Assembly (NCBI GenBank): GCA_959606905.1
Contig: CAUHML010000022.1
Location: 1 to 48,092 of the forward strand
Length of the DNA stretch: 48,092 nt
Origin: an uncultured Bacteroides sp.
Lineage (GTDB): Bacteria; Bacteroidota; Bacteroidia; Bacteroidales; Bacteroidaceae
Reading direction: 5' to 3'
In this document: in pieces, positions 1-8,968 of the stretch
Layout of the letters: each line of letters opens with the position of its first letter
Position numbering within the stretch: position 1 is the first letter of the stretch
Program-made: the position numbers and the translations under genes
Notes under the pieces: generated by a model
Databases searched by the model: none
Seen by the model: the letters and a program-made list of their open reading frames with translations, nothing else
Told to the model about the DNA's origin: nothing

Positions 1-2
1 GT

Positions 3-203
3 AAGAAGTTCATTGTTTATATGAATGGTCAGGTGACTAAGGTGAAGGGTAGTGGCAAGAAACAGATTGAGCCCGGTTGTGAGATAATTGTTCCTAGTAA
101 GGCGAAGAAGAAAACTAATATCGGAAACATTTTGAGTTATGCTACTACATTCAGTACTTTGGGAATGATGGTTGCCTCTATTGCTAATTTAATAAAAAAA
201 TGA
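3..203 (+). CDS. Polysaccharide export outer-membrane protein, Wza/SLBB type (3' end only)
   Basis: Only the C-terminal 66 residues are present; the gene starts upstream of the window and the frame is open from base 3. The tail reads as the end of an SLBB-type export protein: a strand around MNGQVTKVKG, a glycine turn and the phrase EPGCEIIVPSK, which is common at the end of Bacteroides capsule export proteins, then a hydrophobic stretch and a Lys-rich end. Proteins of this family form the outer-membrane channel through which the capsule chain leaves the cell. The chain-length gene begins 13 bases downstream, the usual order wza-wzz. The family call rests on a short fragment and on context. 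Confidence 0.75.
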   Translation, partial: KKFIVYMNGQVTKVKGSGKKQIEPGCEIIVPSKAKKKTNIGNILSYATTFSTLGMMVASIANLIKK

Positions 204-216
204 ATACTTGATTCTT

Positions 217-1359
217 ATGATTGAAAATCAGTATGTTAGTAATGGAAACTCATCATTGGGAGAGAGTGAGAAACATCGAAATGGAATGGAAGTTGGTTTA
301 ATTGATATTTTCCGCAATATAATTGACATTCGTAAAACGATATATAAGGCTGTGGGAATAGGGATGCTTGTTGGTATTATTGTAGCATTGAGTATTCCAA
401 AACAATATACGGTAAAAGTTACATTATCTCCTGAAATGGGTAGCTCTAAAGGTGGAAATGGCTTAGCAGGACTTGCGGCTTCTTTTTTGGGAAGTGGAGC
501 TAGTTTGGGGGAGAATTTGGATGCTTTAAATGCCTCTCTTTCATCTGATATTGTAGCTTCTACTCCTTTTTTATTAGAGCTTTTGCGGATGAAAATTGGT
601 ATATCTTCTGCGGAATCGAATAATACTTTGGAAACCTATTTGGGTGAACAATCTTCTCCTTGGTGGAATTATGTGATTGCTATGCCAGGTATTATTATTA
701 GTGGTGTGAAGGCTTTATTCACAAATGAAAATAATATTATTACTATCGGAGAAATAAAAAAAACAACTATTGAATTGACAAGAGAAGAAACAGATAAAAT
801 AAGTTCATTAAGAAAAGCAATAACTGCATCAGTGAATAATAAAACTGCTATTACTAGTATCTCTGTAACTTTACAAGATCCGGAGATTGCTGCGATTGTT
901 GCTGATTCTGTAATTCATAAATTACAAGAATATATTATTAATTATCGTACTTCTAAAGCTAAAGAAGACTGTGCTTATTTGGAAAGATTATTCAAAGAAC
1001 GTCGGTTAGAATATTATATTGCACAAAAGAAATATGCTAGCTATATGGATACTCATAATAATCTGATTCTTCAAAGTGTACGTACTGAACAGGAAAGATT
1101 ACAAAATGATATGAGTCTGGCTTATCAAGTATATAGTCAAGTGGCTAATCAGTTGCAAGTAGCTAGAGCAAAAGTGCAGGAAGAAAAACCTGTATTTGCA
1201 GTTGTTGAACCGGCAGTAATTCCTTTGGAAGCTTCTAGTATTGGAATGAAGATATGTATATTGCTATTTGTTTTTCTATCCGTGTTTTGTGTAATTAGTT
1301 GGGAACTACTAGGAAAAGAAATATGGAATAGATTGAGAATAAAACGCACAAAGAAATAA
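217..1359 (+). CDS. Wzz-type capsule chain-length determinant
   Basis: An inner-membrane co-polymerase that sets the length of the capsule polymer. Topology is the family signature: a short cytoplasmic N-terminus, a first membrane segment at about residues 45-62 followed at once by a PxxYTVxxxLSP-like strand, a long periplasmic helical region (about 65-340), a Pro/Glu-rich stretch, and a second membrane segment at about 345-367 with a basic end. I chose ATG 217 (380 residues); a TTG at 208 in the same frame would add three residues and is less likely. It lies between the export protein and the flippase in a tightly packed operon. Length and topology fit the Wzz family (PF02706). Confidence 0.85.
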   Translation: MIENQYVSNGNSSLGESEKHRNGMEVGLIDIFRNIIDIRKTIYKAVGIGMLVGIIVALSIPKQYTVKVTLSPEMGSSKGGNGLAGLAASFLGSGASLGENLDALNASLSSDIVASTPFLLELLRMKIGISSAESNNTLETYLGEQSSPWWNYVIAMPGIIISGVKALFTNENNIITIGEIKKTTIELTREETDKISSLRKAITASVNNKTAITSISVTLQDPEIAAIVADSVIHKLQEYIINYRTSKAKEDCAYLERLFKERRLEYYIAQKKYASYMDTHNNLILQSVRTEQERLQNDMSLAYQVYSQVANQLQVARAKVQEEKPVFAVVEPAVIPLEASSIGMKICILLFVFLSVFCVISWELLGKEIWNRLRIKRTKK

Positions 1360-1376
1360 ATCGTTTCATAAACTTA

Positions 1377-2906
1377 ATGTCTAGTTCTAAAAATAATCTT
1401 ATAGCAAAGAATACAATGATGCTTTATATTAGATTAAGCATCGTTATGATTGTATATTTATATACTTCTAGGATTGTTTTAAAAGCTTTAGGTATAGAGG
1501 ATTATGGAATTTATAATGTCGTTGCTGGAGTTATAACTTTATTTTCTTTCTTTAATGGAGCATTAAGTTCCGCGACCTCTCGTTTTATTACTTATGAATT
1601 AGGGAGGGAAAATAGAATAGGATTAGAAAAAAACTTTCGTACAGCTTTTACTATACATCTAATACTAGCTGGGATTATTCTCATATTAGCGGAGACAATA
1701 GGACTATGGTTTGTGAATAATAAGCTGATTATACCTGTTGAAAGATTGTTTGCTGCTAATATAATTTATCAATTTTCTGTTCTTAGTTGTGTTGTGACAA
1801 TTATGCAAGTCCCATTAAATGCAGAAATAATAGCTCATGAGAAGATGACAATTTATGCATATATGGGTATTTTAGATGCATCAAGTAAATTACTTATAGC
1901 TTTTTTTATCAATACTTGTAATAGTGATAAACTTATAGCGTATGGTTTTCTGTTATTTGTAACTACTATTCTTTTATTTTTAGTTTATCATATTTATTGT
2001 AAGAGAAAATTTGGAGAATATAATCCTAGTCTTTTTTATGATAAGAGTACTTTTAAAGGTATGCTTAGCTATTCTGGGTGGAGTTTATGGGGAAGTATGG
2101 CTTATGTTTTGAAAGATCAAGGAGTAAATATGGCATTGAATATTTTTTTTGGTCCTGTTGTGAATGCTGCGCGTGGTATAACTTATCAAGTAAATACAGC
2201 TCTTAATAGTTTTACTCAAAACTTTACTATAGCGATGAATCCACAAATTGTGAAATCATACGCATGTAATGACTATAATCGAATGTTTCTACTCTTCTTT
2301 ACAGGGGCAAAGTTTTCATTTTTTCTATTGTTATTATTTTCTATTCCAATTATCTTAGAAACAGAATATATATTAGCGATATGGTTAGGACAAATTCCTG
2401 AGTATACAATTTTATTTATTCGTTTGATTGTTATTAATTCTCTTATTGAGTCGTTCACATATGTAATTGGTGCAACTGTACAAGCTACAGGAAACATAAA
2501 ATTATATCAGGTTATGGTAGGAGGGTTATTGTTGCTAAATCTTCCTATCTCTTATTTATTTTTGAAATTAGGCTGTCCGCCTTATTCTACATTTTTGGTT
2601 GCAATATTACTATCAATAATATCAATTTTTATTCGTATAATAATTCTCAATTTTTTAATTAAAGTTTCAATCAGTCATTTTTTTATTAATGTATTAGGTG
2701 TATCAATGCTTGTGGGGATACTCTCATGTATATTACCATATTGGATTCACAATATGATGAGTGAAGGATTAATACGCTTAGTTTGTGTTACTATCTGCAG
2801 TACATTCAGTATGCTTATTAGTTCTTGGTTTATAGGACTAAATCATAATGAAAAGTTGTATATTAAATCTGTTTTAATAGGAAAATTTAAAAAAATGATT
2901 TTATGA
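1377..2906 (+). CDS. Wzx-type polysaccharide flippase (MOP superfamily)
   Basis: A 509-residue protein made almost entirely of hydrophobic helices, about twelve to fourteen, with the oligosaccharide-flippase start: a membrane helix with YxxRxxIxM-type spacing, then the segment ALGIEDYGIYNVVAG that resembles the first loop of Bacteroides capsule Wzx proteins. The predicted role is to move undecaprenyl-linked repeat units across the inner membrane, where the EpsG-like polymerase at 8969 joins them. Its stop overlaps the next start by four bases (ATGA at 2903), which suggests translational coupling. Nothing in the sequence gives substrate specificity. Confidence 0.9.
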   Translation: MSSSKNNLIAKNTMMLYIRLSIVMIVYLYTSRIVLKALGIEDYGIYNVVAGVITLFSFFNGALSSATSRFITYELGRENRIGLEKNFRTAFTIHLILAGIILILAETIGLWFVNNKLIIPVERLFAANIIYQFSVLSCVVTIMQVPLNAEIIAHEKMTIYAYMGILDASSKLLIAFFINTCNSDKLIAYGFLLFVTTILLFLVYHIYCKRKFGEYNPSLFYDKSTFKGMLSYSGWSLWGSMAYVLKDQGVNMALNIFFGPVVNAARGITYQVNTALNSFTQNFTIAMNPQIVKSYACNDYNRMFLLFFTGAKFSFFLLLLFSIPIILETEYILAIWLGQIPEYTILFIRLIVINSLIESFTYVIGATVQATGNIKLYQVMVGGLLLLNLPISYLFLKLGCPPYSTFLVAILLSIISIFIRIIILNFLIKVSISHFFINVLGVSMLVGILSCILPYWIHNMMSEGLIRLVCVTICSTFSMLISSWFIGLNHNEKLYIKSVLIGKFKKMIL

Positions 2907-3747
2907 GAGTTAGTAAAAGAATTATATTTAGTTTGATATCTATTATTGTTGCATTAATAGTAATATTTTCTGTTTATATTTATGTTTCAGTTCCTATACC
3001 TTCAAATTCCCCAAATAAGATTGTACAAATAAGTTTTGATGATGTTTATCTTTGTATAAAAGACTTGAAAGATACTTTGCGTTATACCTCTGTTTTTCAA
3101 CAACCTTTTTTAAAATCATTAAAAGAATTGCATGATGTCTATGGTGCAGTCTTTAGTCTTTATGTGTATGAAAAGGCGGATAATTTTGTAATAACAGAAG
3201 TTCCTGATAAATTTAGAAATGAATTTATAGAAAATTCAGAATGGTTGAAGTTCGGATATCATGCTATTGAACCACGCTTTGATAAAAAAGAACAGTCATT
3301 AGAATTTGAACGTTCTTTTTGAATGTAAAAAAATCTATTTTACATTGGGCTGGAAAATCTTCTTTAGCCCCATGCTTGAGATTACATTATTATTTTGCAG
3401 ACGATAATATGATTGCTATTCTTAAAAAATATAGGGTTTATCATTTATTAGGTGCGGATGATGAAGGGAGGATAAGTTATAATTTGAATCGTTTGCAAAG
3501 TGATAGCTTATATGCTCTACGAGCATATATATATGATAGTATATACTATCATAAGACAGATATAAGAATAGAAAGAATGGAATGTTTTCCTTTGGATTTA
3601 TTAAATTATCAAAATAAAGATACGATTACGCTTTTTTCTCATGAATGGGCAATGAATGGACATAGAAATATTCTTAATAGAATAAAATTGAGACAATCAA
3701 TTAAATGGCTGGCTAAGAATAATTATAAATTTAGTTTTCTAGAATAA
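2903..3747 (+). pseudogene. Polysaccharide-deacetylase-like (WbmS/NodB-type) gene split by a frameshift
   Basis: Two consecutive reading frames form one protein. The first (2903-3322) has an N-terminal membrane anchor at about residues 7-28, then QISFDDVYL, which resembles NodB motif 1, and FGYHAIEPRF, which resembles the His motif. It stops at TGA 3320-3322. The second frame (from TTG 3319) carries RLHYYFADDN, HLLGADDEGR and LFSHEWA, which look like the later motifs of the same fold. One extra T in the run of five at 3316-3320 would join the halves as ...ERSF-L-NVKKS, about 280 residues. A membrane-anchored deacetylase would modify the capsule sugar. The break may be a real mutation, a slippage-switch, a -1 ribosomal frameshift at TTT TGA, or a sequencing error; the sequence alone cannot decide. 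Confidence 0.65.
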
Positions 3748-3748
3748 T

Positions 3749-4867
3749 ATGGATAAAATTAAGAGGTATATTGATTGTTATGTTCCCATAACAACCTGTA
3801 CTTTGCGTTGTCATTACTGTTATATTGTACAACATGGGTTATTTGCTAATAAGGTACCTAAGTTGAAATATTCTGCTGAGACTGTTAGAAAAGCTCTATC
3901 TAAAGAAAGGTTAGGAGGAACATGTTTAATTAATTTCTGTGCTGCTGGTGAGACACTTATTTCAAAAGAATTATTAGAATATGTTCGCGCTATTCTAGAG
4001 GAAGGGCATTATGTAATGGTTGTAACTAATGCTACTATTTCTAAACGTTTCGATGAAATTATTTCTTTTCCACCAGAATTGTTGAAGAGGTTATTTTTTA
4101 AATTTTCATACCATTATTTAGAACTGAAAGAGAAGAACTTGTTAGAGCGTTTTTTCTCTAACATAAAAAAAATAAGAGACGTAGGGTGTTCTTTCACTTT
4201 GGAAGTAACTCCTTCGGACGAGTTGATTCCTTATATTGATGAGATGAATCAAAAATCACTTGAAGAAGTCGGTGCAATACCTCATGTTACGATTGCTAGA
4301 GATGAGAGAGATCCTGAAAAATTACCAATTCTAACTTGTCTAGACAAGGAGGAATATAATAAAATCTGGGGTAATTTTAAATCTGCTATTTTTGATTATA
4401 AGATGAAGATTTTTGAGGTGAAAAGAAAAGAGTTTTGCTATGCTGGTGATTGGTCTTTTTATCTAAATCTTGGAACTGGAATAATGACTCAATGTTACAA
4501 ATCTTTGATTCATCAGAATATATTTGAAGATGTCGAAAAGCCTATAAACTTCTGTCCTATCGGTAATAATTGTTTGGAATATCATTGTTATAATGGTCAT
4601 TCATATATAGTATTAGGAGATATTCCAGAATTGGATGCTCCAACTTATGCTGAGTTGAGAAATCGAATATGTAATGATGGTAGTGAATGGCTTAAACCTG
4701 AAATGAAAAGTTTCATGAGTACGAAATTGTATGAATCTAATAAAGAATATACAGAACAGGAGAAAGAGGTGATTAATAAAAGAATATATAAGTTAGCAGT
4801 TCAAAGAAAGATAAAAGAGAAAGTTGGAAATTCAGTAAAAGCAATTTTAAAGCATATAATAAAATGA
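3749..4867 (+). CDS. Radical SAM protein of the capsule operon
   Basis: Residues 17-24 form CxxxCxxC (C17, C21, C24) followed by Y25, the 4Fe-4S/S-adenosylmethionine site of radical SAM enzymes. The strand with AAGE and the VVTNATI segment match the SAM-binding barrel. The C-terminal part has more cysteines (FCYAGDW, TQCYK, NFCPIGNNC, YHCYNG) placed like the auxiliary cluster ligands of SPASM/twitch domains. The substrate is unknown; position between a deacetylase-like gene and a pyruvyl transferase suggests modification of a sugar or lipid-linked repeat unit, but this is inference. The stop overlaps the next start by four bases (ATGA). 372 residues is a usual length. Confidence 0.8.
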   Translation: MDKIKRYIDCYVPITTCTLRCHYCYIVQHGLFANKVPKLKYSAETVRKALSKERLGGTCLINFCAAGETLISKELLEYVRAILEEGHYVMVVTNATISKRFDEIISFPPELLKRLFFKFSYHYLELKEKNLLERFFSNIKKIRDVGCSFTLEVTPSDELIPYIDEMNQKSLEEVGAIPHVTIARDERDPEKLPILTCLDKEEYNKIWGNFKSAIFDYKMKIFEVKRKEFCYAGDWSFYLNLGTGIMTQCYKSLIHQNIFEDVEKPINFCPIGNNCLEYHCYNGHSYIVLGDIPELDAPTYAELRNRICNDGSEWLKPEMKSFMSTKLYESNKEYTEQEKEVINKRIYKLAVQRKIKEKVGNSVKAILKHIIK

Positions 4868-5802
4868 ATTTTTCAGGAAAGGTGGCTTTTTTGAGAGATT
4901 TGATAGTTAATACGTTGACTCCTTTGATATCGGATTCTTATGTATTATGGGATTTACCTTATTATACTAATATCGGAGATATTTTGATTTGGGAGGGAAC
5001 TGAAAATTTTCTAAAACAACTGTCTTCTCAATGTATTTCAAAATGTTCATATCAGACTTTTAGTTATAAGCCATTACCCAAGGATACAACAATTTTATTG
5101 CAAGGTGGTGGGAATTTTGGAGATCTGTGGCGTGTACATCAAGAGTTTAGATTAAAAATAGTAGAACTATATCCTGATAATAAGATTATTATATTACCAC
5201 AAAGTGTTCATTATCAGGATACAAAAATATTAGAGAGAGATGCAGAGTTAATGGGAAAACATTCTAATTTAACTATCTGTGTTCGAGATACAAAGTCTTG
5301 GGATATATTAGGCTCATATTTCTATAAAAATAATTTATTGTTATTACCTGACATGGCATTCTGTATTTCTCAACAAACTTTAAATCAATATAGTGGAAAA
5401 AGTACTTCTAAGGTTCTGTACTTAAAGAGAAATGATATTGAATTTTGTGCGAAAAATTATGAAAGTTATATTATAGAGGATCAGCATCTGGTAGATATAA
5501 GGGATTGGCCTACTATGGAGTTTATATCTATTCGATTTAAAATATTGGGTAAGTTGATTAATTTTCAACAATACAAGCTAGCAAATGCTTTTGCTTCTAT
5601 TTTTTTGAAAACATATTTAATAAAAAAAGGAGGAAGATTTCTTTGTCGTTATAATAAAATATATACAACAAGATTACACGTTGCCATTTTGGCTATTCTA
5701 TTAAATAAGCCTTTTGTTTTTTTCGATAATTCATATGGAAAAAATAGGTTCTTCTATGAAACATGGTTGAAAGATTTAGATAATATATACTTTATTGATT
5801 AG
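4864..5802 (+). CDS. Polysaccharide pyruvyl transferase family protein
   Basis: A 312-residue cytoplasmic protein of the WcaK/CsaB/ExoV family (PF04230), which places a pyruvate ketal from phosphoenolpyruvate on a sugar. Visible family marks are an N-terminal NIGDILIWEG segment, the glycine motif GGGNFGD at residues 81-87, IILPQSVHY, the strand LLPDMAFC, and near the C-terminus TTRLHVAILA followed by FFDNSYGKN. The last two are typical of the donor-binding half. A pyruvylated capsule would be acidic. It is translationally coupled to the radical SAM gene and is followed by glycosyltransferases. The exact sugar cannot be read from the sequence. Confidence 0.85.
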   Translation: MNFSGKVAFLRDLIVNTLTPLISDSYVLWDLPYYTNIGDILIWEGTENFLKQLSSQCISKCSYQTFSYKPLPKDTTILLQGGGNFGDLWRVHQEFRLKIVELYPDNKIIILPQSVHYQDTKILERDAELMGKHSNLTICVRDTKSWDILGSYFYKNNLLLLPDMAFCISQQTLNQYSGKSTSKVLYLKRNDIEFCAKNYESYIIEDQHLVDIRDWPTMEFISIRFKILGKLINFQQYKLANAFASIFLKTYLIKKGGRFLCRYNKIYTTRLHVAILAILLNKPFVFFDNSYGKNRFFYETWLKDLDNIYFID

Positions 5803-5806
5803 TGAT

Positions 5807-6790
5807 ATGGTAAATGTTTCTATAATAATACCCGTCTACAATGTAGAACAATATATTGAAAGTTGTCTGTATTCAGTTATAAATCAGACATATAAAGGAA
5901 CTTTAGAGTGTATTATAGTAAATGATTGTACCCCTGATCAGAGTATGGAGGTTGTCAATCGTCTTTTATCTGTTTATCAAGGAAATATTTTATTTAAAAT
6001 AATAAATCATCAGGAAAATAAAGGCTTGTCTGCTGCAAGAAATTCAGGTGTTAAAATTGCGAAAGGAGATTATTTATATTTTCTGGATTCTGACGATATC
6101 TTAGTAGAAAATGCCATTGAATTATTATCTAACCTTTCTTTGCAGAGTTTTCCTGATGTTATAATGGGCGATTTTGATTTGATTGGAGATAATCAATATA
6201 TACCAAGATTAAATACAAGTGTTGCTATCTTTGATAAGCAAAAAGAAATATTTAATGCCTTTATTTCGTATAGTCTATATGAAATGGCTTGGAATAAACT
6301 GGTGAAAAAGAGTTTTTTTTTTAAATATGACTTGTGGTTTCGCGAGGGGATAATACATGAAGACTCGTTATGGTCCTTTAATCTTTTCTATTATTGTAAT
6401 AATCTAAGAGTCTGTTTTCAAAGGACGTACCTTTATCGTGTTCGAGAAAATTCAATAATGACGGATCCTAAGAATATAATAAAAAGTTTTAATAGTTATT
6501 GTGAAATATTTTTTTTGAAAATAAATTTTATAAAGGAAAAAAGACTGTTTTATGAGTTTCCTTTATTAGTTAAATATATGGTTGATGCAAAGTTTTTACT
6601 TGAAAAAATAGTTATTGAACAGAACTTAGATAAGGAGACATACACGAGGCTTAAAAATCAGCTAGGAATATGTTATATACTAGAGAAAGATCTTACAATA
6701 ATAACAAGACTAAAGTTGTTATTGTCAAATTTGCCCTTTAAAGTGTTCAAATTAATGCTATTCTATTTTTTCAAAAAAATAAAAGAATGA
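5807..6790 (+). CDS. Family 2 glycosyltransferase (GT-A fold)
   Basis: The N-terminal 110 residues are a classical GT2 domain: VSIIIPVYNVEQYIESCLYS, then a strand ending IIVNDCTPD, a GLSAARNSG segment that binds the nucleotide, and the metal motif DSDD. The C-terminal half is helical, ending in a basic hydrophobic stretch that may sit on the membrane. It should add one sugar to the lipid-linked repeat unit. I took ATG 5807; a TTG at 5795 would overlap the pyruvyl transferase gene and add four residues with no family match. The stop overlaps the next start (ATGA). Donor and acceptor are unknown. Confidence 0.88.
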   Translation: MVNVSIIIPVYNVEQYIESCLYSVINQTYKGTLECIIVNDCTPDQSMEVVNRLLSVYQGNILFKIINHQENKGLSAARNSGVKIAKGDYLYFLDSDDILVENAIELLSNLSLQSFPDVIMGDFDLIGDNQYIPRLNTSVAIFDKQKEIFNAFISYSLYEMAWNKLVKKSFFFKYDLWFREGIIHEDSLWSFNLFYYCNNLRVCFQRTYLYRVRENSIMTDPKNIIKSFNSYCEIFFLKINFIKEKRLFYEFPLLVKYMVDAKFLLEKIVIEQNLDKETYTRLKNQLGICYILEKDLTIITRLKLLLSNLPFKVFKLMLFYFFKKIKE

Positions 6791-7812
6791 AAGTGTCAAT
6801 TATAGTTCCTGTATATAAAAGTGAACCTTTTTTGGAAGACTGTATTAATAGTATAATAAATCAGATATTTACGGATTGGGAACTGATTTTAGTTGATGAT
6901 GGGAGCCCTGATTTTTGTGGGAGAATTTGTGATTCGTTTGCTGTAAAAGATAGTCGAATAAAAGTATTACATCAAAAAAATTCAGGTGTCTCTGTTGCTC
7001 GAAATAGAGGGATATATCAAGCGAAGGGAGAATATATTTGTTTCGTTGATTCAGACGATTTAATAGAACCGGATTTTCTCAATTCTTTTTGGATTGGAGA
7101 AGAAAATGCTGATCTATATTTACAAGGCTATAAAATTGTTAATGAGGATAAAGAAGTACAAAATATCATATCCTTTAGCGGAATGGATCAATTATCTGTC
7201 AGAGAATGGAAATCTGTCTACATATTTGCAGAAGAAAAACACATATTTAATTCACCGTGGGCACGGTTGTTTAAAAGACAAATTATAATTGAGCATCATA
7301 TTCAATTTGATTCTAGCCTTTCTTTTGGAGAGGACCATGTTTTTTCTTTACAGTTTTTATTATATGTACAAACATTATCTTTTATACAGAATTCTGGTTA
7401 TTTATATGTGAAAAGAAAGCAAGAGTCTTTAACTTCTGCCTTCATTCCACATAGTATGTTTATTCGCTATGTTAGGTTATCCTATAATTTACGTATTCAG
7501 AATTGCGAGAAACATGAAATAGCAGAAAAACATTTTATGACGTTTATTGAAGTAGAAAAGAATGTATATGTTTTGCGTGCTATTTTATCTCTTTTTAGTG
7601 ATAAGAAATTATCTCATAAAAAAAGAAATGAACTTTTATTTTTCTACTTGAATGAGTTGAATAGTTCTGTTGCAATATCCTTTATGCCTGGGCCTTATAA
7701 AATCGTTTTAGCTATTTGTGAATTATCTCCTGTGTTTTTTTTGATTAGTTTCCTACGCTTCTATTTAATAATTAATGAATTACGATTATACATTAGAAAA
7801 ATATTACAATAA
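6787..7812 (+). CDS. Family 2 glycosyltransferase
   Basis: A second GT2 enzyme (341 residues) coupled to the first by a four-base overlap. Motifs in order: VSIIVPVYKSEPFLEDCI at the N-terminus, LILVDDGSPD, SGVSVARNRG, and the DXD-type FVDSDDLI at about residue 90. The middle has PWARLFKR and FGEDHVFSL, the acceptor-side motif with ED that is frequent in capsule GT2 enzymes, and the C-terminal end is hydrophobic. It probably acts on the cytoplasmic face on an undecaprenyl-linked glycan. Its stop shares one base with the wecB start at 7812. Sugar specificity cannot be stated. Confidence 0.88.
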   Translation: MKVSIIVPVYKSEPFLEDCINSIINQIFTDWELILVDDGSPDFCGRICDSFAVKDSRIKVLHQKNSGVSVARNRGIYQAKGEYICFVDSDDLIEPDFLNSFWIGEENADLYLQGYKIVNEDKEVQNIISFSGMDQLSVREWKSVYIFAEEKHIFNSPWARLFKRQIIIEHHIQFDSSLSFGEDHVFSLQFLLYVQTLSFIQNSGYLYVKRKQESLTSAFIPHSMFIRYVRLSYNLRIQNCEKHEIAEKHFMTFIEVEKNVYVLRAILSLFSDKKLSHKKRNELLFFYLNELNSSVAISFMPGPYKIVLAICELSPVFFLISFLRFYLIINELRLYIRKILQ

Positions 7813-8960
7813 TGATAAAGAAAGTAATGTTGGTGTTTGGCACAAGGCCTGAAGCCATAAAGATGGCTCCATTAGTCAAAGAGTTTCATAAATATTCAGA
7901 AACAGTAAAAACTTTTGTTTGTGTAACAGGACAGCATAGGGAGATGTTAGATCAAGTACTGAAACTTTTTAATATTCAGCCTGATTATGATTTGAATATT
8001 ATGAAACAAGGTCAGGATTTGTATGATGTTACAACTAGGGTTTTGCTCGGAATGCGTGATGTTTTAAGAGAAGTTCATCCTGATATTGTGTTAGTTCATG
8101 GTGACACAACGACATCAACATCTGCGGCTCTTGCTGCTTTTTATCAACAAATACCTGTTGGACATATTGAGGCTGGATTACGAACATATAATATTTACAG
8201 TCCTTGGCCGGAAGAAATGAATCGACAAATTACAGGACGTATTGCTACTTATCATTTTGCTCCTACTTTATTAAGTAAATCAAATTTATTGAGTGAAGGT
8301 ATACCGGAAGAACGGATTGTTATAACTGGTAATACAGTTATTGATGCTCTTTATATGGTGGTTGATATGATAAAGCAAAATAAAACTTTAAATGCACAAT
8401 TAGCAGATAGTTTGAAACAGGCTGGATATGATATTAGTCGATTGGAAAACAAGAGAAAATTAGTATTAATAACAGGGCATCGCAGAGAAAATTTTGGAGA
8501 GGGGTTTATGCAGGTTTGTATGGCGATTAAAAAGTTAACAGATAAATATCCTGATGTTGATTTTGTATATCCGATGCATTTAAATCCAAATGTAAGAGAA
8601 CCTATTCATAAGGTGTTTGATAAATATTCCACATCAAATATGTTTTTTATAGAACCCTTAGAATATCTTTCGTTCATTTATTTAATGGAGAAAAGTGCAA
8701 TTGTATTGACAGATAGTGGTGGAATACAAGAAGAAGCACCAGGACTTGGGATACCAGTGTTAGTAATGCGTGATACAACAGAACGTCCAGAAGCATTGGA
8801 GGCTGGAACTGTGAAGTTGGTAGGAACCGATTATGATAAAATAGTTGCTGAAATGTCACTTCTATTAGACAATGACGATTATTATGATAAAATGCATAAA
8901 GCTGTCAATCCATATGGAGACGGTAAGGCATGTAGTAAAATTGTTTCAATACTGAAATAA
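7812..8960 (+). CDS. wecB: UDP-N-acetylglucosamine 2-epimerase (non-hydrolysing)
   Basis: Converts UDP-GlcNAc to UDP-ManNAc in the cytoplasm. Of 382 residues, near the family norm, it shows the complete signature: MLVFGTRPEAIKMAPLV at the start, CVTGQHREMLDQVL, VHGDTTTSTSAALAAF, GHIEAGLRT followed by PWPEEMNRQ, TGHRRENFG, and SGGIQEEAPGLGIPVLVMR near the C-terminus. It starts within the stop codon of the previous gene (TAATG). No UDP-ManNAc dehydrogenase (wecC) is present in the window, so ManNAc may be used as such, or its dehydrogenase may lie upstream. Its presence predicts a ManNAc-type residue in this capsule. Confidence 0.97.
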   Translation: MIKKVMLVFGTRPEAIKMAPLVKEFHKYSETVKTFVCVTGQHREMLDQVLKLFNIQPDYDLNIMKQGQDLYDVTTRVLLGMRDVLREVHPDIVLVHGDTTTSTSAALAAFYQQIPVGHIEAGLRTYNIYSPWPEEMNRQITGRIATYHFAPTLLSKSNLLSEGIPEERIVITGNTVIDALYMVVDMIKQNKTLNAQLADSLKQAGYDISRLENKRKLVLITGHRRENFGEGFMQVCMAIKKLTDKYPDVDFVYPMHLNPNVREPIHKVFDKYSTSNMFFIEPLEYLSFIYLMEKSAIVLTDSGGIQEEAPGLGIPVLVMRDTTERPEALEAGTVKLVGTDYDKIVAEMSLLLDNDDYYDKMHKAVNPYGDGKACSKIVSILK

Positions 8961-8968
8961 GATAATTA

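Noticed and set aside
2903..3747. Two independent small proteins (139 and 142 residues)
   Set aside because: The halves have complementary motif sets of one fold, and the second would start with TTG inside the end of the first; one gene with a frameshift is simpler.
7094..7288. 64-residue frame inside a GT2 gene
   Set aside because: It lies in another frame of a clear GT2 gene and has no family pattern.
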